The notes under the pieces were generated by a model, which saw nothing but the letters and a program-made list of their open reading frames with translations, was not told where the DNA came from and ran no database searches. Below, one piece after another: positions 16,372 to 22,884 of a stretch of 48,839 nucleotides of DNA (the stretch's first letter is position 1; each line of letters opens with the position of its first letter). The position numbers and the translations under genes are program-made. Source of the stretch: a virus; the IMG/VR virus record IMGVR_UViG_3300020122_000353, positions 1-48,839 of that record; one strand, 5' to 3'.

Positions 16372-17692
16372 TGAGCCAATCCTCCGAAACGCCGTTTCCG
16401 TTAAATTCTACGCCCATAAACCGTGCCCGCCCATCCGTTATGTAGACGGGGTACGTTTGGTAATGCGGGTCGCCGTCAACGTACTCCACAACAGTAATAC
16501 CCTGAATCCAGTCGGTGCGCCCACGATCGGACGGCACGCGCGTTACATGCAGGCTTTCCAAGTCGTAGTTCTTTTCCACAGAACACAGGCACCCGGTGTC
16601 TACCGTAAAATATTCCTTACGATCTCGGCCATGGATGACACTGGGGGTGACGGATTGCTTGTGCAAGTGACCGTGGACCACATGCCCAGCGAACTCGCGC
16701 TGCTTGGGAGGGGCGTGCATGGCGAAGTATCCTGGAAGGAATTCAATCTCACCACCTGGGTATTGTCCCGAAAACTTGATGCCCAATTCAGCGTATCGCA
16801 GGAGGAATGGCTCACTGAACACGGGCCATTCTTCTCCGTGTTCATCGGGGGCTTTAGCCCGCGTAAGGTACATAGCCTCTCGGTTATGTTCAAGAACAAA
16901 CTTTTCAGGGCGTAGCGCATGATTACTCCCAATCTCCCAAAACTCGCACCCTTGCGTCGCAGCGGCGATGAGGCGTCCCTTCCACTCGTATCCGGCCTGC
17001 ACGGACTGCTGGGTCACGCCAAAGTACTCCGGGTGTTTCATGTACCGCGAGAAGATCGGCCAGTCCATCCAGTCGCCGATACCGATAACCTTTGTCGGAG
17101 CAAGGTGTGCGATGATCTGCCGACATACCTCGATCGCTCGCGGATCGTGCGTCGGGGTGAGGGCTTGGGTCTTGGGGTTGCGGAGATACCCGATCTGCGC
17201 ATCTGACACGATGACGACATATTTTGTATCATGCGAAAGTGCACCGTACGGGTTATACATAAACGACGTTGGAGTCGCAGGCTGAATGAGCGGGAACTTC
17301 GGCGTTTCCGGAGCGAACTCGATCGACTTCGCGTAGAGTCCATGCTCTTCCCACTCACCTTCCTTATTCTTGATACCGCCGCCCCATTCGGATAAGCGCG
17401 CCTTACGAATGGACCCTATAGCGTCCGGCTTGACGGATGAATTGTCCAACAGCTCTTGCAGGCGATTTTTACGTTCATTTGACTGCTCCAAGAGACGCTG
17501 GGCTTTCTCCCCGGCGTGATCGCGACAGCCGCGCACCTTAATGGTGCCGATACGGTCGCGGACCGTGGATGCAGGAATCTTCAAGATGCGCGCGACGGCC
17601 GCTGACGACTCGCCGTTGGCGAGGTACATGTCAAACATCTCCTGGTCGGAGACCGCCGGTATGGCACCGTGGTACTTCTGTGGTTTACCCAT
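16358..17692 (-). CDS. HTH-containing metallophosphoesterase
   Basis: 444 aa. Residues about 15-50 form a helix-turn-helix (SDQEMFDMYLANGESSAAVA, then ILKIPASTVRDRI), similar to small-terminase or resolvase HTHs. Residues 155-360 are a calcineurin-like phosphoesterase: D164-A-Q166, GD207xxD210, SN257H258 and H340-GHLH344. The first metal motif reads D-x-Q instead of D-x-H. It is the first gene of the leftward late unit. Known HTH-phosphoesterase phage proteins are thought to act on nucleic acids; the role here is not shown. Confidence 0.8.
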   Translation of the reverse strand: MGKPQKYHGAIPAVSDQEMFDMYLANGESSAAVARILKIPASTVRDRIGTIKVRGCRDHAGEKAQRLLEQSNERKNRLQELLDNSSVKPDAIGSIRKARLSEWGGGIKNKEGEWEEHGLYAKSIEFAPETPKFPLIQPATPTSFMYNPYGALSHDTKYVVIVSDAQIGYLRNPKTQALTPTHDPRAIEVCRQIIAHLAPTKVIGIGDWMDWPIFSRYMKHPEYFGVTQQSVQAGYEWKGRLIAAATQGCEFWEIGSNHALRPEKFVLEHNREAMYLTRAKAPDEHGEEWPVFSEPFLLRYAELGIKFSGQYPGGEIEFLPGYFAMHAPPKQREFAGHVVHGHLHKQSVTPSVIHGRDRKEYFTVDTGCLCSVEKNYDLESLHVTRVPSDRGRTDWIQGITVVEYVDGDPHYQTYPVYITDGRARFMGVEFNGNGVSEDWLNGPA

Positions 17693-17762
17693 GCTCGAAC
17701 TCTACCATGGTGACATGATTCGTGAAATGGGCCCTTCGACCCTCCTCCCATTCGTTGACCGG

Positions 17763-17777
17763 TGATATGGTGGACAC
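17763..17777 (+). promoter_or_regulatory. Extended -10 promoter giving near-leaderless start
   Basis: TGATATGGT (17763-17771) is an extended -10 element ending 6 nt before the ATG at 17778, so +1 would fall at or next to the start codon. The same layout, CGGTGATATACT then 6 nt then ATG, is found on the minus strand at 36928. A weak GGTGG could also serve as ribosome site. Confidence 0.35.
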
Positions 17778-18035
17778 ATGCCGTACATCAAAAAAGAACT
17801 CCGTGCTTCCATTGGGACACCGGCCGCGTACGCCGGCACCGAGGCGCTCACGCCGGGTGAGCTGAACTACGCGGTAACGAAAGTGGTCTGCGGGTACCTC
17901 ACGGCGCACGGCGTTTCCTACCAACGGATAAGTGAAGCTATAAGCGCGCTCGAGTGTGCCAAAATGGAACTCTACCGGCGCGTGGCAGCACCCTATGAAG
18001 ACAAAAAATGTGCCGAGAACGGAGAGGTATTTTGA
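17778..18035 (+). CDS. Conserved phage protein, DUF6899-like
   Basis: 85 aa. Strongly resembles a small conserved phage family by the pattern GELNYAVTKVVCGYL ... YQRISEAISALECAKMELYR ... PYEDKKCAENGEVF. The family has no established function. It is the first gene of the rightward early arm. Confidence 0.75.
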   Translation: MPYIKKELRASIGTPAAYAGTEALTPGELNYAVTKVVCGYLTAHGVSYQRISEAISALECAKMELYRRVAAPYEDKKCAENGEVF

Positions 18036-18256
18036 GCCCCGCAGAGAGAATAGAAAAAGCCCAAACATACATTCGAGACGCTATCACTGACCTACGCTCC
18101 GAGCCGCCGGCGAACGATGTCTGTGCGCTCGTGAACGCCTTCGCCGAATCACACCTTGCCGTCGTGTCGGCGATTCTTGACGGCGATGTGGAAAGAGGCT
18201 TGGGTCTTTTGTCGAACTTCGACATAGCCTACCAAATGCTGAGGCCAAACCGATGA
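18032..18256 (+). CDS. Small helical hypothetical protein
   Basis: 74 aa with TTG start at 18032 overlapping the upstream stop (TTGA). All-helical with two likely helices (RIEKAQTYIRDAITDL and VNAFAESHLAVVSAIL). The longer ORF start reads back through the upstream gene in another frame. Confidence 0.55.
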   Translation: MSPAERIEKAQTYIRDAITDLRSEPPANDVCALVNAFAESHLAVVSAILDGDVERGLGLLSNFDIAYQMLRPNR

Positions 18257-18363
18257 CACATGAGATGTCGTACTTTCCATTCATAACTGTAGCTATCGTC
18301 ATGTGCGCTCTGCGCATTCTCGCATGGTTGGTGGAATGGGCGGAAGCCGAGTTCCGACAATGA
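18253..18363 (+). CDS. 36-aa single-TM peptide
   Basis: ATG overlaps the upstream stop and TGA overlaps the next ATG. One transmembrane segment (FITVAIVMCALRILAWLV) and an acidic-basic C-terminus (EWAEAEFRQ). Coupling at both ends supports translation. Function unknown. Confidence 0.5.
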   Translation: MTHEMSYFPFITVAIVMCALRILAWLVEWAEAEFRQ

Positions 18364-18689
18364 GAGTCTACATCGCCGGTCCAATGTCCGGTCTGCCGGG
18401 GTTGAACTTTCCCGCCTTCGACGCGGCGGCCGAGCGCATGCGGGCGTTGGGGCATACCCCCGTTAACCCCGCCGACTTCGATCGTCTACTTTGGCCTGAC
18501 CACGATTTCTCGGCGGGCTGCCCGCCTCCAAAGTTCAACTACGTTGGAACCCTGCGCAGCGATCTCCATCTCCTCGACACCTGCGATGCTATCTACTTCC
18601 TACCGGGGTCCGAGAACTCCGTCGGTGCCACGCTTGAACGCGCATGGGCTGCCGCCCTTCACCTTCCCGAAATAAAGGACGTGCAATGA
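18360..18689 (+). CDS. DUF4406 protein (nucleoside deoxyribosyltransferase-like)
   Basis: 109 aa from ATG 18360. MRVYIAGPMSGLPGLNFPAF, AERMRALGHTPVNPADFD and a later LDTCDAIYFLPGSENSVG, ATLERAWA match DUF4406, a fold related to nucleoside 2-deoxyribosyltransferases and often found in phages. Likely nucleotide salvage or nucleotide sensing. Followed by dNMP kinase with ATGA coupling, consistent with a nucleotide role. Confidence 0.8.
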   Translation: MRVYIAGPMSGLPGLNFPAFDAAAERMRALGHTPVNPADFDRLLWPDHDFSAGCPPPKFNYVGTLRSDLHLLDTCDAIYFLPGSENSVGATLERAWAAALHLPEIKDVQ

Positions 18690-19270
18690 TCCACATTCCT
18701 GAAACCCACCGTCTTGTCCTCGTGAGCATACGCGGTCCCATGGGCAGCGGTAAAACGACAGCGGCGGAAATACTCTGCCGTGAACACGGGTTCACACGGT
18801 TGTCATTCGCCACGCCCCTCAAGAAGATAGTGGAGCGTATAACGCCGGACGGCAAGATAGACAAGGCGCGTGATCGCGCCCTCCTCCAATTCCTCGGGAC
18901 GGAATATTTCCGCACGATCGACCCGGACTTCTGGGTCAAGCAGTGGGTCAAGGCCGTTGCCGAACGCCTCGAACTGACCATGGGTGAATGTCGCATCGTC
19001 GTGGATGACTGTCGGTTTGCCAACGAAGTGGAAGCCGTGCAACGCCTTAAAGGGCATCAAGCGTACCTCGACGTGAAGCCCCAATTCCGCCTCAACCGCC
19101 TCGCTGCCCGTGACGGCGTCGTCGCAGAGGGGATAGAGGGTCACGCTTCAGAATCCGACCTCGGCTCTGATGGATGCCTGATCATCGACAACAATGGTTC
19201 CACACGTCAACTCGCGTACCACCTCAACGTGTTTACCGCGTTCGCCGCTGCGTTCTCTGAACACCACTGA
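18686..19270 (+). CDS. Deoxynucleoside monophosphate kinase
   Basis: 194 aa from ATG 18686. P-loop GPMGSGKTTA (17-26), LSFATPLKKIVERI, the segment FRTIDPDFWVKQWV and IVVDDCRFANEVEAV match the T4 gp1-type dNMP kinase family. It phosphorylates dNMPs for phage DNA synthesis. Upstream ATG at 18644 lies inside the preceding gene and is not favoured. Confidence 0.85.
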   Translation: MIHIPETHRLVLVSIRGPMGSGKTTAAEILCREHGFTRLSFATPLKKIVERITPDGKIDKARDRALLQFLGTEYFRTIDPDFWVKQWVKAVAERLELTMGECRIVVDDCRFANEVEAVQRLKGHQAYLDVKPQFRLNRLAARDGVVAEGIEGHASESDLGSDGCLIIDNNGSTRQLAYHLNVFTAFAAAFSEHH

Positions 19271-19278
19271 TCACACGA

Positions 19279-19348
19279 TGGCGCGGTCTGAGAGAATCGA
19301 ACTCTCCTGGCGGGTTTTGGAGACCTGCCCGCTCCCAGAGCAGACCGT
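19279..19348 (-). tRNA. tRNA-Trp (CCA anticodon) with shortened D-arm
   Basis: Minus-strand tRNA: acceptor ACGGTCT / AGACCGC (six of seven pairs, A1 opposite C72), D-arm GCTC-TGG-GAGC with only a 3-nt loop, anticodon loop CTCCAAA inside GGTCTCCAAAACC (the tRNA-Trp core), T-arm GAGAG-TTCGATT-CTCTC, discriminator G and encoded CCA. It is 67 nt without CCA, about 6 nt shorter than usual, all missing from the D region. It lies antisense to the rightward operon, between the dNMP kinase and the gene at 19544. Confidence 0.75.
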
Positions 19349-19364
19349 ACGCTTGAGCATAACA

Positions 19365-19486
19365 GGAGGGCCCCCGTTGTTTGTCTGCCACGTGGGGGGC
19401 CCTCCCCACTTCGGTACGGCTACGAAGTTCCCTCCCATCGAACCCGACAGAGGCGGAGGACGGCCCCGCGCGAACTGTCTCTTCGC
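19365..19486 (-). ncRNA. Hairpin-rich leader upstream of tRNA-Trp
   Basis: Three inverted repeats lie between the promoter-like site at 19503-19532 and the tRNA: 11-bp arms GGAGGGCCCCC / GGGGGCCCTCC (19365-19375, 19395-19405), ACTTCG / CGAAGT (19408-19413, 19423-19428) and GCGAA / TTCGC (19470-19474, 19482-19486). In a minus-strand transcript they would fold before the tRNA. No credible gene is here. Could be tRNA processing signals or a small RNA. Confidence 0.35.
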
Positions 19487-19502
19487 AGAGGCGGGACAAT
19501 TT

Positions 19503-19532
19503 ATTATACGCGATGAAGTCAAGCGTACACAA
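19503..19532 (-). promoter_or_regulatory. Candidate promoter for tRNA-Trp transcript
   Basis: Minus strand TTGTGT (19532-19527), 18-nt spacer, perfect TATAAT (19508-19503). The same TTGTGT -35 appears in the candidate promoter at 19977. It points toward the tRNA and away from the gene at 19544. Confidence 0.45.
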
Positions 19533-19543
19533 CGAGAGGTAAT

Positions 19544-19732
19544 ATGCCAAACCCAGAGCTGGTACAGAAAGCCCTACGGGCCAAACAAATACACGCGACG
19601 AAAAACGACGAGGCCGTTAATCGTGTCATTGCCCACCAGGTCGCTGCCTCGCTGCGTATGGAGGGGATAAAGACTACGGCCCGTGAGATACTACAACTCG
19701 TTTTCAAAGTTCAAAAAATTGACCCGGACTAG
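19544..19732 (+). CDS. Small basic helical protein
   Basis: 62 aa. GAGAGGTAAT just upstream is a reasonable ribosome site. Helical and basic (VQKALRAKQIHATKNDEAVN) with an HTH-like C-terminal half (KTTAREILQLVFKVQ). No family recognised. Confidence 0.6.
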   Translation: MPNPELVQKALRAKQIHATKNDEAVNRVIAHQVAASLRMEGIKTTAREILQLVFKVQKIDPD

Positions 19733-19801
19733 GGAGGGTGTGCCCCCAAATATCGCTCCCTCCCCCTGGGGTACATGCCTACCGGGCGTGGGGTCTGGGA
19801 C

Positions 19802-19815
19802 AGAACATGTGTTCT
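19802..19815. promoter_or_regulatory. LexA-like operator (GAAC-N4-GTTC)
   Basis: AGAACATGTGTTCT: inverted arms AGAACA / TGTTCT and a fit to the GAACRNRYGTTC SOS box of Gram-positive-type LexA. A second copy with the same flanking A and T is at 20925-20938. Confidence 0.45.
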
Positions 19816-19952
19816 CTAAACTTTACACAATCAAGGCTCGAAATGCGGCCCTAGGAGGCGGCGTAGCGTCCGCGCCCATAGTATAGTACCCCCTGAAGCC
19901 AGGCTCCCTGACGGGCCGTATTCGCGTTGGAAGGATTTCTTTACTCTCCCTT

Positions 19953-19969
19953 TACACGAAACCACTAAA
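19953..19969 (+). repeat. Shared upstream motif, copy 1
   Basis: TACACGAAACCACTAAA. A near-identical 17-mer (TACACGAAACCACGAAA) occurs at 23054-23070. Both lie in intergenic DNA ahead of rightward genes, so a regulatory or replication-protein site is possible. Confidence 0.5.
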
Positions 19970-19976
19970 CAACTAC

Positions 19977-20005
19977 TTGTGTGCTGCCGATCACTGAAGT
20001 ATAAG
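19977..20005 (+). promoter_or_regulatory. Candidate early promoter
   Basis: TTGTGT (19977-19982), 17-nt spacer, TATAAG (20000-20005), 18 nt before the gene at 20024, which has a good ribosome site (AAGGAGAT). Confidence 0.5.
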
Positions 20006-20023
20006 GGACACAAGGAGATCGAC

Positions 20024-20179
20024 ATGACATACGAACAGACGGCTACAGAGACAGTGACCCGGGACGCGGCGGCGAGAGAGATCGCAGCACATGGTCAATC
20101 ATTTGAGGAGTTCACAGCCGAACTAGGTGACCGCCCTCTTTACCGCGCCGCAGTCGTTTTGACATGGTTGGGGTACTGA
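20024..20179 (+). CDS. Small acidic hypothetical protein
   Basis: 51 aa from ATG 20024 behind AAGGAGAT. Acidic and helical (TRDAAAREIAAHGQSFEEFT), ending VVLTWLGY. First of a run of mini-genes. No family recognised. Confidence 0.6.
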   Translation: MTYEQTATETVTRDAAAREIAAHGQSFEEFTAELGDRPLYRAAVVLTWLGY

Positions 20180-20180
20180 C

Positions 20181-20273
20181 ATGAAGCACCTATGCGTAAC
20201 ACTCGCCCGCTACGTGGCAGCTAGCGTCGGTATGGCGCACCGGGCGGAGGCGCTTGATAGCGCGGGGCTGTAG
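20181..20273 (+). CDS. 30-aa peptide ORF
   Basis: Starts 1 nt after the upstream stop. MKHLCVTLARYVAASVGMAH resembles a short amphipathic helix. No separate ribosome site; would rely on coupling. Weakly supported. Confidence 0.35.
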   Translation: MKHLCVTLARYVAASVGMAHRAEALDSAGL

Positions 20274-20275
20274 CC

Positions 20276-20365
20276 ATGGCACATCCCGCACTTCCGCTAA
20301 TATTTGCGGTGTTGACGTACATCGTTGCTATGTTAGTCGGCATTTACACTGGGTGGGTACATTGA
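20276..20365 (+). CDS. 29-aa single-TM peptide
   Basis: MAHPALPLIFAVLTYIVAML-VGIYTGWVH is almost entirely one membrane helix. It begins 2 nt after the previous stop and ends before the ribosome site of the next gene. Possible membrane micro-protein. Confidence 0.4.
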   Translation: MAHPALPLIFAVLTYIVAMLVGIYTGWVH

Positions 20366-20381
20366 TCGAAGGAGACTGACC

Positions 20382-20600
20382 ATGGAACTATCAACCAGCC
20401 TCACCACGACAGACCGCATGGGGCGCACATTGGAACAAACGCTGCAAGTATGTGGGGAGTTATTCGACAACGCCGGAAGTAACCAATATCCCTGCGCTCG
20501 TAGGGACGACCGTATGATCGCGTATGTCTCACGCCGCGCGATCGGTCATCCGCTGGACTCAGACGAGCTGCCTTGCTTCTCTTGCATATATAGCCGCTAA
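20382..20600 (+). CDS. Small Cys-containing hypothetical protein
   Basis: 72 aa with GAAGGAGACT upstream. Four Cys, the last two as CFSC near the C-terminus, possibly metal binding. No family recognised. Confidence 0.6.
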   Translation: MELSTSLTTTDRMGRTLEQTLQVCGELFDNAGSNQYPCARRDDRMIAYVSRRAIGHPLDSDELPCFSCIYSR

Positions 20601-20610
20601 GGAGATCATT

Positions 20611-20778
20611 ATGTTCACATCCAAACTCACCAAGACTATCCGCGCGATCGACGCGCCGCGCACGGTGCGCGAAGAGGAAGCCCGCTGCATCGCGGCCCTC
20701 TACCAACGATCCGCGATCTACCAAGCGCTGCTCCGCATCCCGACGAAGCCCGTGTACGCCGAGCGGTGGGCGAGGTAA
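20611..20778 (+). CDS. Small basic hypothetical protein
   Basis: 55 aa from ATG 20611 behind AAGGAGATC. Helical, with basic and acidic residues mixed (SKLTKTIRAIDAPRTVREEE). The upstream extension overlaps the previous gene in another frame and is not used. Ends before a terminator. Confidence 0.6.
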   Translation: MFTSKLTKTIRAIDAPRTVREEEARCIAALYQRSAIYQALLRIPTKPVYAERWAR

Positions 20779-20831
20779 TTGCGAACGATTAGCGTATATT
20801 TTCGTCGAAATAAGCCTCCACAAGGCGTTTT

Positions 20832-20866
20832 AGGGCTCTCGGATGTACTGGGAGCCCTTCTATTTT
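20832..20866 (+). terminator. Rho-independent terminator
   Basis: AGGGCTC / GAGCCCT stem (20832-20838, 20852-20858), 13-nt loop, followed by TCTATTTT. It would end the mini-gene transcript starting near 20010. Confidence 0.7.
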
Positions 20867-20891
20867 CAGGAATTATTTGCAATAAATGCGA

Positions 20892-20920
20892 ATGACTAGC
20901 ACTTTACCCCTATATATAGT
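20892..20920 (+). promoter_or_regulatory. Candidate promoter overlapping a LexA-like box
   Basis: ATGACT (20892-20897), 17-nt spacer, TATAGT (20915-20920). The box at 20925-20938 begins 4 nt later and would cover +1, a classic repressor position. Serves the genes from 21036 onward. Confidence 0.4.
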
Positions 20921-20924
20921 AGGC

Positions 20925-20938
20925 AGAACATACGTTCT
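20925..20938. promoter_or_regulatory. LexA-like operator (GAAC-N4-GTTC), second copy
   Basis: AGAACATACGTTCT fits GAACRNRYGTTC and shares the outer A/T with the copy at 19802. It sits immediately after a -10-like TATAGT. Confidence 0.5.
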
Positions 20939-21035
20939 CACACTTCCATTTCTCGTTGATTCTTTACCTAGTCTTTACAAATTAACCAATCCACGAGTCA
21001 ACGAATATGCAATAATGATGGCGAGGAGAACAGTC

Positions 21036-21290
21036 ATGAGCATTTGGCAGGAGGCGGACGACCTCGATACACCGGAAGCATACGTGAGCATATCGGACGG
21101 CGCGCGTACCCACTGCGCACGCGTTGCCGACTTGATCTTGCCGGTCGGTGCCGATGAGACGACGATCTGCGACGCCGCTGCCGAAGACTACGCAGAGGGG
21201 TACGTCGGCAGAAAAATCAGTGTAGAAGTGACGCTCTACAGGAATAACGAAGTTATTGACTGCGTGTACCGTATGGTATCGCCGTCGTGA
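21036..21290 (+). CDS. Small acidic hypothetical protein
   Basis: 84 aa from ATG 21036 behind GAGGAGAA; the longer ORF would include the promoter and operator region. Mixed alpha/beta, acidic centre (DETTICDAAAEDYAEGYVG). No family recognised. Confidence 0.6.
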   Translation: MSIWQEADDLDTPEAYVSISDGARTHCARVADLILPVGADETTICDAAAEDYAEGYVGRKISVEVTLYRNNEVIDCVYRMVSPS

Positions 21291-21348
21291 CGGGGCCAGG
21301 TAGTAAGCTTTGCTTAACAACTGCGCTCGTGATGCGGGCTGCATAGCG

Positions 21349-21561
21349 ATGAGTACATATAAGAGCCCGGCGAAGAAGGCGCGCACCATACTATTGGCGC
21401 AGTACCTCGCGGACCGGCCGGAGCCGAAACGGGCCGTCATGGCGTTTCGTCCGCTGAGAGCGCCGAAATGCGATGCGTGTGGACTGGCGACCAAGCCGAC
21501 ATGGGGAGTAAGACGGTGTCGGTGCGGCAGGGTGAAGCGTAACGAAGGAGAAGGATCATGA
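21349..21561 (+). CDS. Small basic zinc-ribbon-like protein
   Basis: 70 aa from ATG 21349 (an in-frame TTG at 21310 is the alternative). Two Cys pairs, CDACG and CRCG, suggest a zinc ribbon; the rest is basic. Overlaps the next gene by 4 nt. Confidence 0.5.
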   Translation: MSTYKSPAKKARTILLAQYLADRPEPKRAVMAFRPLRAPKCDACGLATKPTWGVRRCRCGRVKRNEGEGS

Positions 21562-21875
21562 TGTACAAAGCGATCACAACGAAATATCTCGGGCCAACAC
21601 AGAGGCGCCCAGGCCGTATTGTAGCCGTCACGAGCCATCACAAGGAACGTAAATCCGTGACGGTGTCATGGGACCACGCAATATCGAGCGAGCTTAATCA
21701 TCGGAGTGCGGCGTATATGCTCGCCGACAAACTCAGTTGGTACGATAAAAACTGGGGCTTTATCTACGGTTGTCTTTTGCCCGGATCAAAGCCGCCTGTG
21801 CACGTGTGGGTTTTTGTCCCCCATGCTGAGGCGACAGAACACATATTCGCGGGGAGGGAAGATTCATGTGTATGA
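21558..21875 (+). CDS. Hypothetical protein
   Basis: 105 aa with tandem ATGATG behind AAGGAGAAGG. Beta-rich (GRIVAVTSHHKERKSVTVSW) with a hydrophobic, aromatic middle. No family recognised. Confidence 0.6.
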   Translation: MMYKAITTKYLGPTQRRPGRIVAVTSHHKERKSVTVSWDHAISSELNHRSAAYMLADKLSWYDKNWGFIYGCLLPGSKPPVHVWVFVPHAEATEHIFAGREDSCV

Positions 21876-22006
21876 TTTCGTCTTTCTTGCTTGGTATGTG
21901 GGAATGGCGGTCCGATCTCACCACGCACGCGGAAGACATGCTGGCGTACGATTGGGGTAGGGAAATAATGCACCGCGTAACGTTTCGACGTTGGGACTCC
22001 ATCTAG
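21866..22006 (+). CDS. 46-aa Trp-rich small protein
   Basis: ATG 21866 overlaps the upstream gene's end and lies behind GGGGAGGGA. Trp/Met-rich (FLLGMWEWRSDLTTH, YDWGREIMHR). Short and without a known family, but ribosome site and packing support it. Confidence 0.5.
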   Translation: MCMISSFLLGMWEWRSDLTTHAEDMLAYDWGREIMHRVTFRRWDSI

Positions 22007-22033
22007 GTTTATGCCGCGTGTAAAGGAGAAATC

Positions 22034-22261
22034 ATGTTGGTAATAGGACGGAAAATCGGCCAAAGATTCCGCATCGGACAGGCGTGGGTGATGGTCACAT
22101 CGGTCGATGCGGATGGAACGGTGCGCCTTGGGGTAGAAGCGCCGAGGAGCGTAGCGGTGTGGCGTGAAGAAATCGATAGGGGTCAGGGGGCGAACGACAG
22201 GAGCCGTTGGGACTCTGGGAGTGGCTGTGCGGAGTGCATGGGAAAGAAGACAGCGCTATGA
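22034..22261 (+). CDS. csrA: CsrA-family RNA-binding translational regulator
   Basis: 75 aa. The first 48 residues align directly with CsrA/RsmA: MLVIGRKIGQ start, RIG, VRLGVEAP and VAVWREEI. The RNA-contact residues R6, V42 and R44 occupy their usual positions. Residues 49-75 are a C-terminal extension with CAEC. CsrA dimers bind GGA motifs in RNA hairpins, often over ribosome sites. A phage copy could shift host or phage translation. Preceded by AAGGAGAA, itself a possible target. Confidence 0.85.
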   Translation: MLVIGRKIGQRFRIGQAWVMVTSVDADGTVRLGVEAPRSVAVWREEIDRGQGANDRSRWDSGSGCAECMGKKTAL

Positions 22262-22434
22262 CACGACATGAGCAAGAACTTATAGCCGATGTGCTATACC
22301 TGACCGATAATAACCCGCTCGTACCCTCCGTAAAAATCGAGAAAGTTTGTGCGGCTTTGGCCGCTGCGCACGAGCGCGAGGCAGAGATACGCGCGATTCT
22401 CGCTCGTGGGCCAAAGGAGGCGTGTAATGATTGA
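22258..22434 (+). CDS. Small helical hypothetical protein
   Basis: 58 aa from ATG 22258 with ATGA overlap with csrA. Helical (EQELIADVLYL; IEKVCAALAAAHEREAEIR). No family recognised; coupling to csrA suggests co-expression. Confidence 0.55.
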   Translation: MTRHEQELIADVLYLTDNNPLVPSVKIEKVCAALAAAHEREAEIRAILARGPKEACND

Positions 22435-22714
22435 CCATTTAGGATATTGCGCCACGTGCGGGCGCGACGTGTTTGGACCGGCGAGCTGCCCATCACGGGG
22501 GTCGTTTCATCCATTCGGCGTATGCGCGGCATGCGATCCCGATAGGTGGATGCGCAGAGCGGGGTATAGCTGGGCTGCCGGGGTCGGCAGAGGCATGCCG
22601 CCATATGAGATCGTGGCAAGGCGGAAAACCATCCTTGGACGGGATGTTTGGCTGTATTTTTTAGAGCGTGGCGAAGAATCCATTTGTCATGGATATTTGG
22701 AGGTGAAGTCATGA
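22427..22714 (+). CDS. Zinc-finger-like small protein
   Basis: 95 aa from ATG 22427 behind AAAGGAGG. Two Cys pairs, CATC (8-11) and CAAC, spaced by about 30 residues, suggest a zinc-binding N-terminal half. The C-terminal half is a short beta region (ILGRDVWLYFLERGEES). No family recognised. Confidence 0.6.
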   Translation: MIDHLGYCATCGRDVFGPASCPSRGSFHPFGVCAACDPDRWMRRAGYSWAAGVGRGMPPYEIVARRKTILGRDVWLYFLERGEESICHGYLEVKS

Positions 22715-22884
22715 CCCACAAAGAGATGCTGCAACTAATGCTTCGACATGCAGCCATCCCCATGACCGATCATGAAGACGGCTCAATCTCCACTGAGCGC
22801 ATGGCCTTTAGCGATCGAATCCAGTTTTGGTTCAACGCTCACGGCGACCTAGAGGTAATGATGCATGCTGATAGGGTTGAATAG
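22711..22884 (+). CDS. Small hypothetical protein
   Basis: 57 aa from ATG 22711 (TGGAGGTGAA upstream, ATGA overlap). Helix (HKEMLQLMLRHAAIP) then a beta hairpin. Last gene before the AT-rich intergenic region. Confidence 0.55.
   Translation: MTHKEMLQLMLRHAAIPMTDHEDGSISTERMAFSDRIQFWFNAHGDLEVMMHADRVE

Larger units (their letters stand above)
19733..20023 (+). other. Intergenic regulatory region
   Basis: 291 nt without a credible gene. It holds a GGGAGG / CCTCCC inverted repeat near 19736-19770, a LexA-like box (19802-19815), the motif TACACGAAACCACNAAA (19953-19969) and a promoter-like pair (19977-20005). Confidence 0.6.

Noticed and set aside
19271-19522. Minus-strand ORF of 83 codons over the tRNA region
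   Set aside because: Composition reflects hairpins and the tRNA; no ribosome site and no protein-like pattern.
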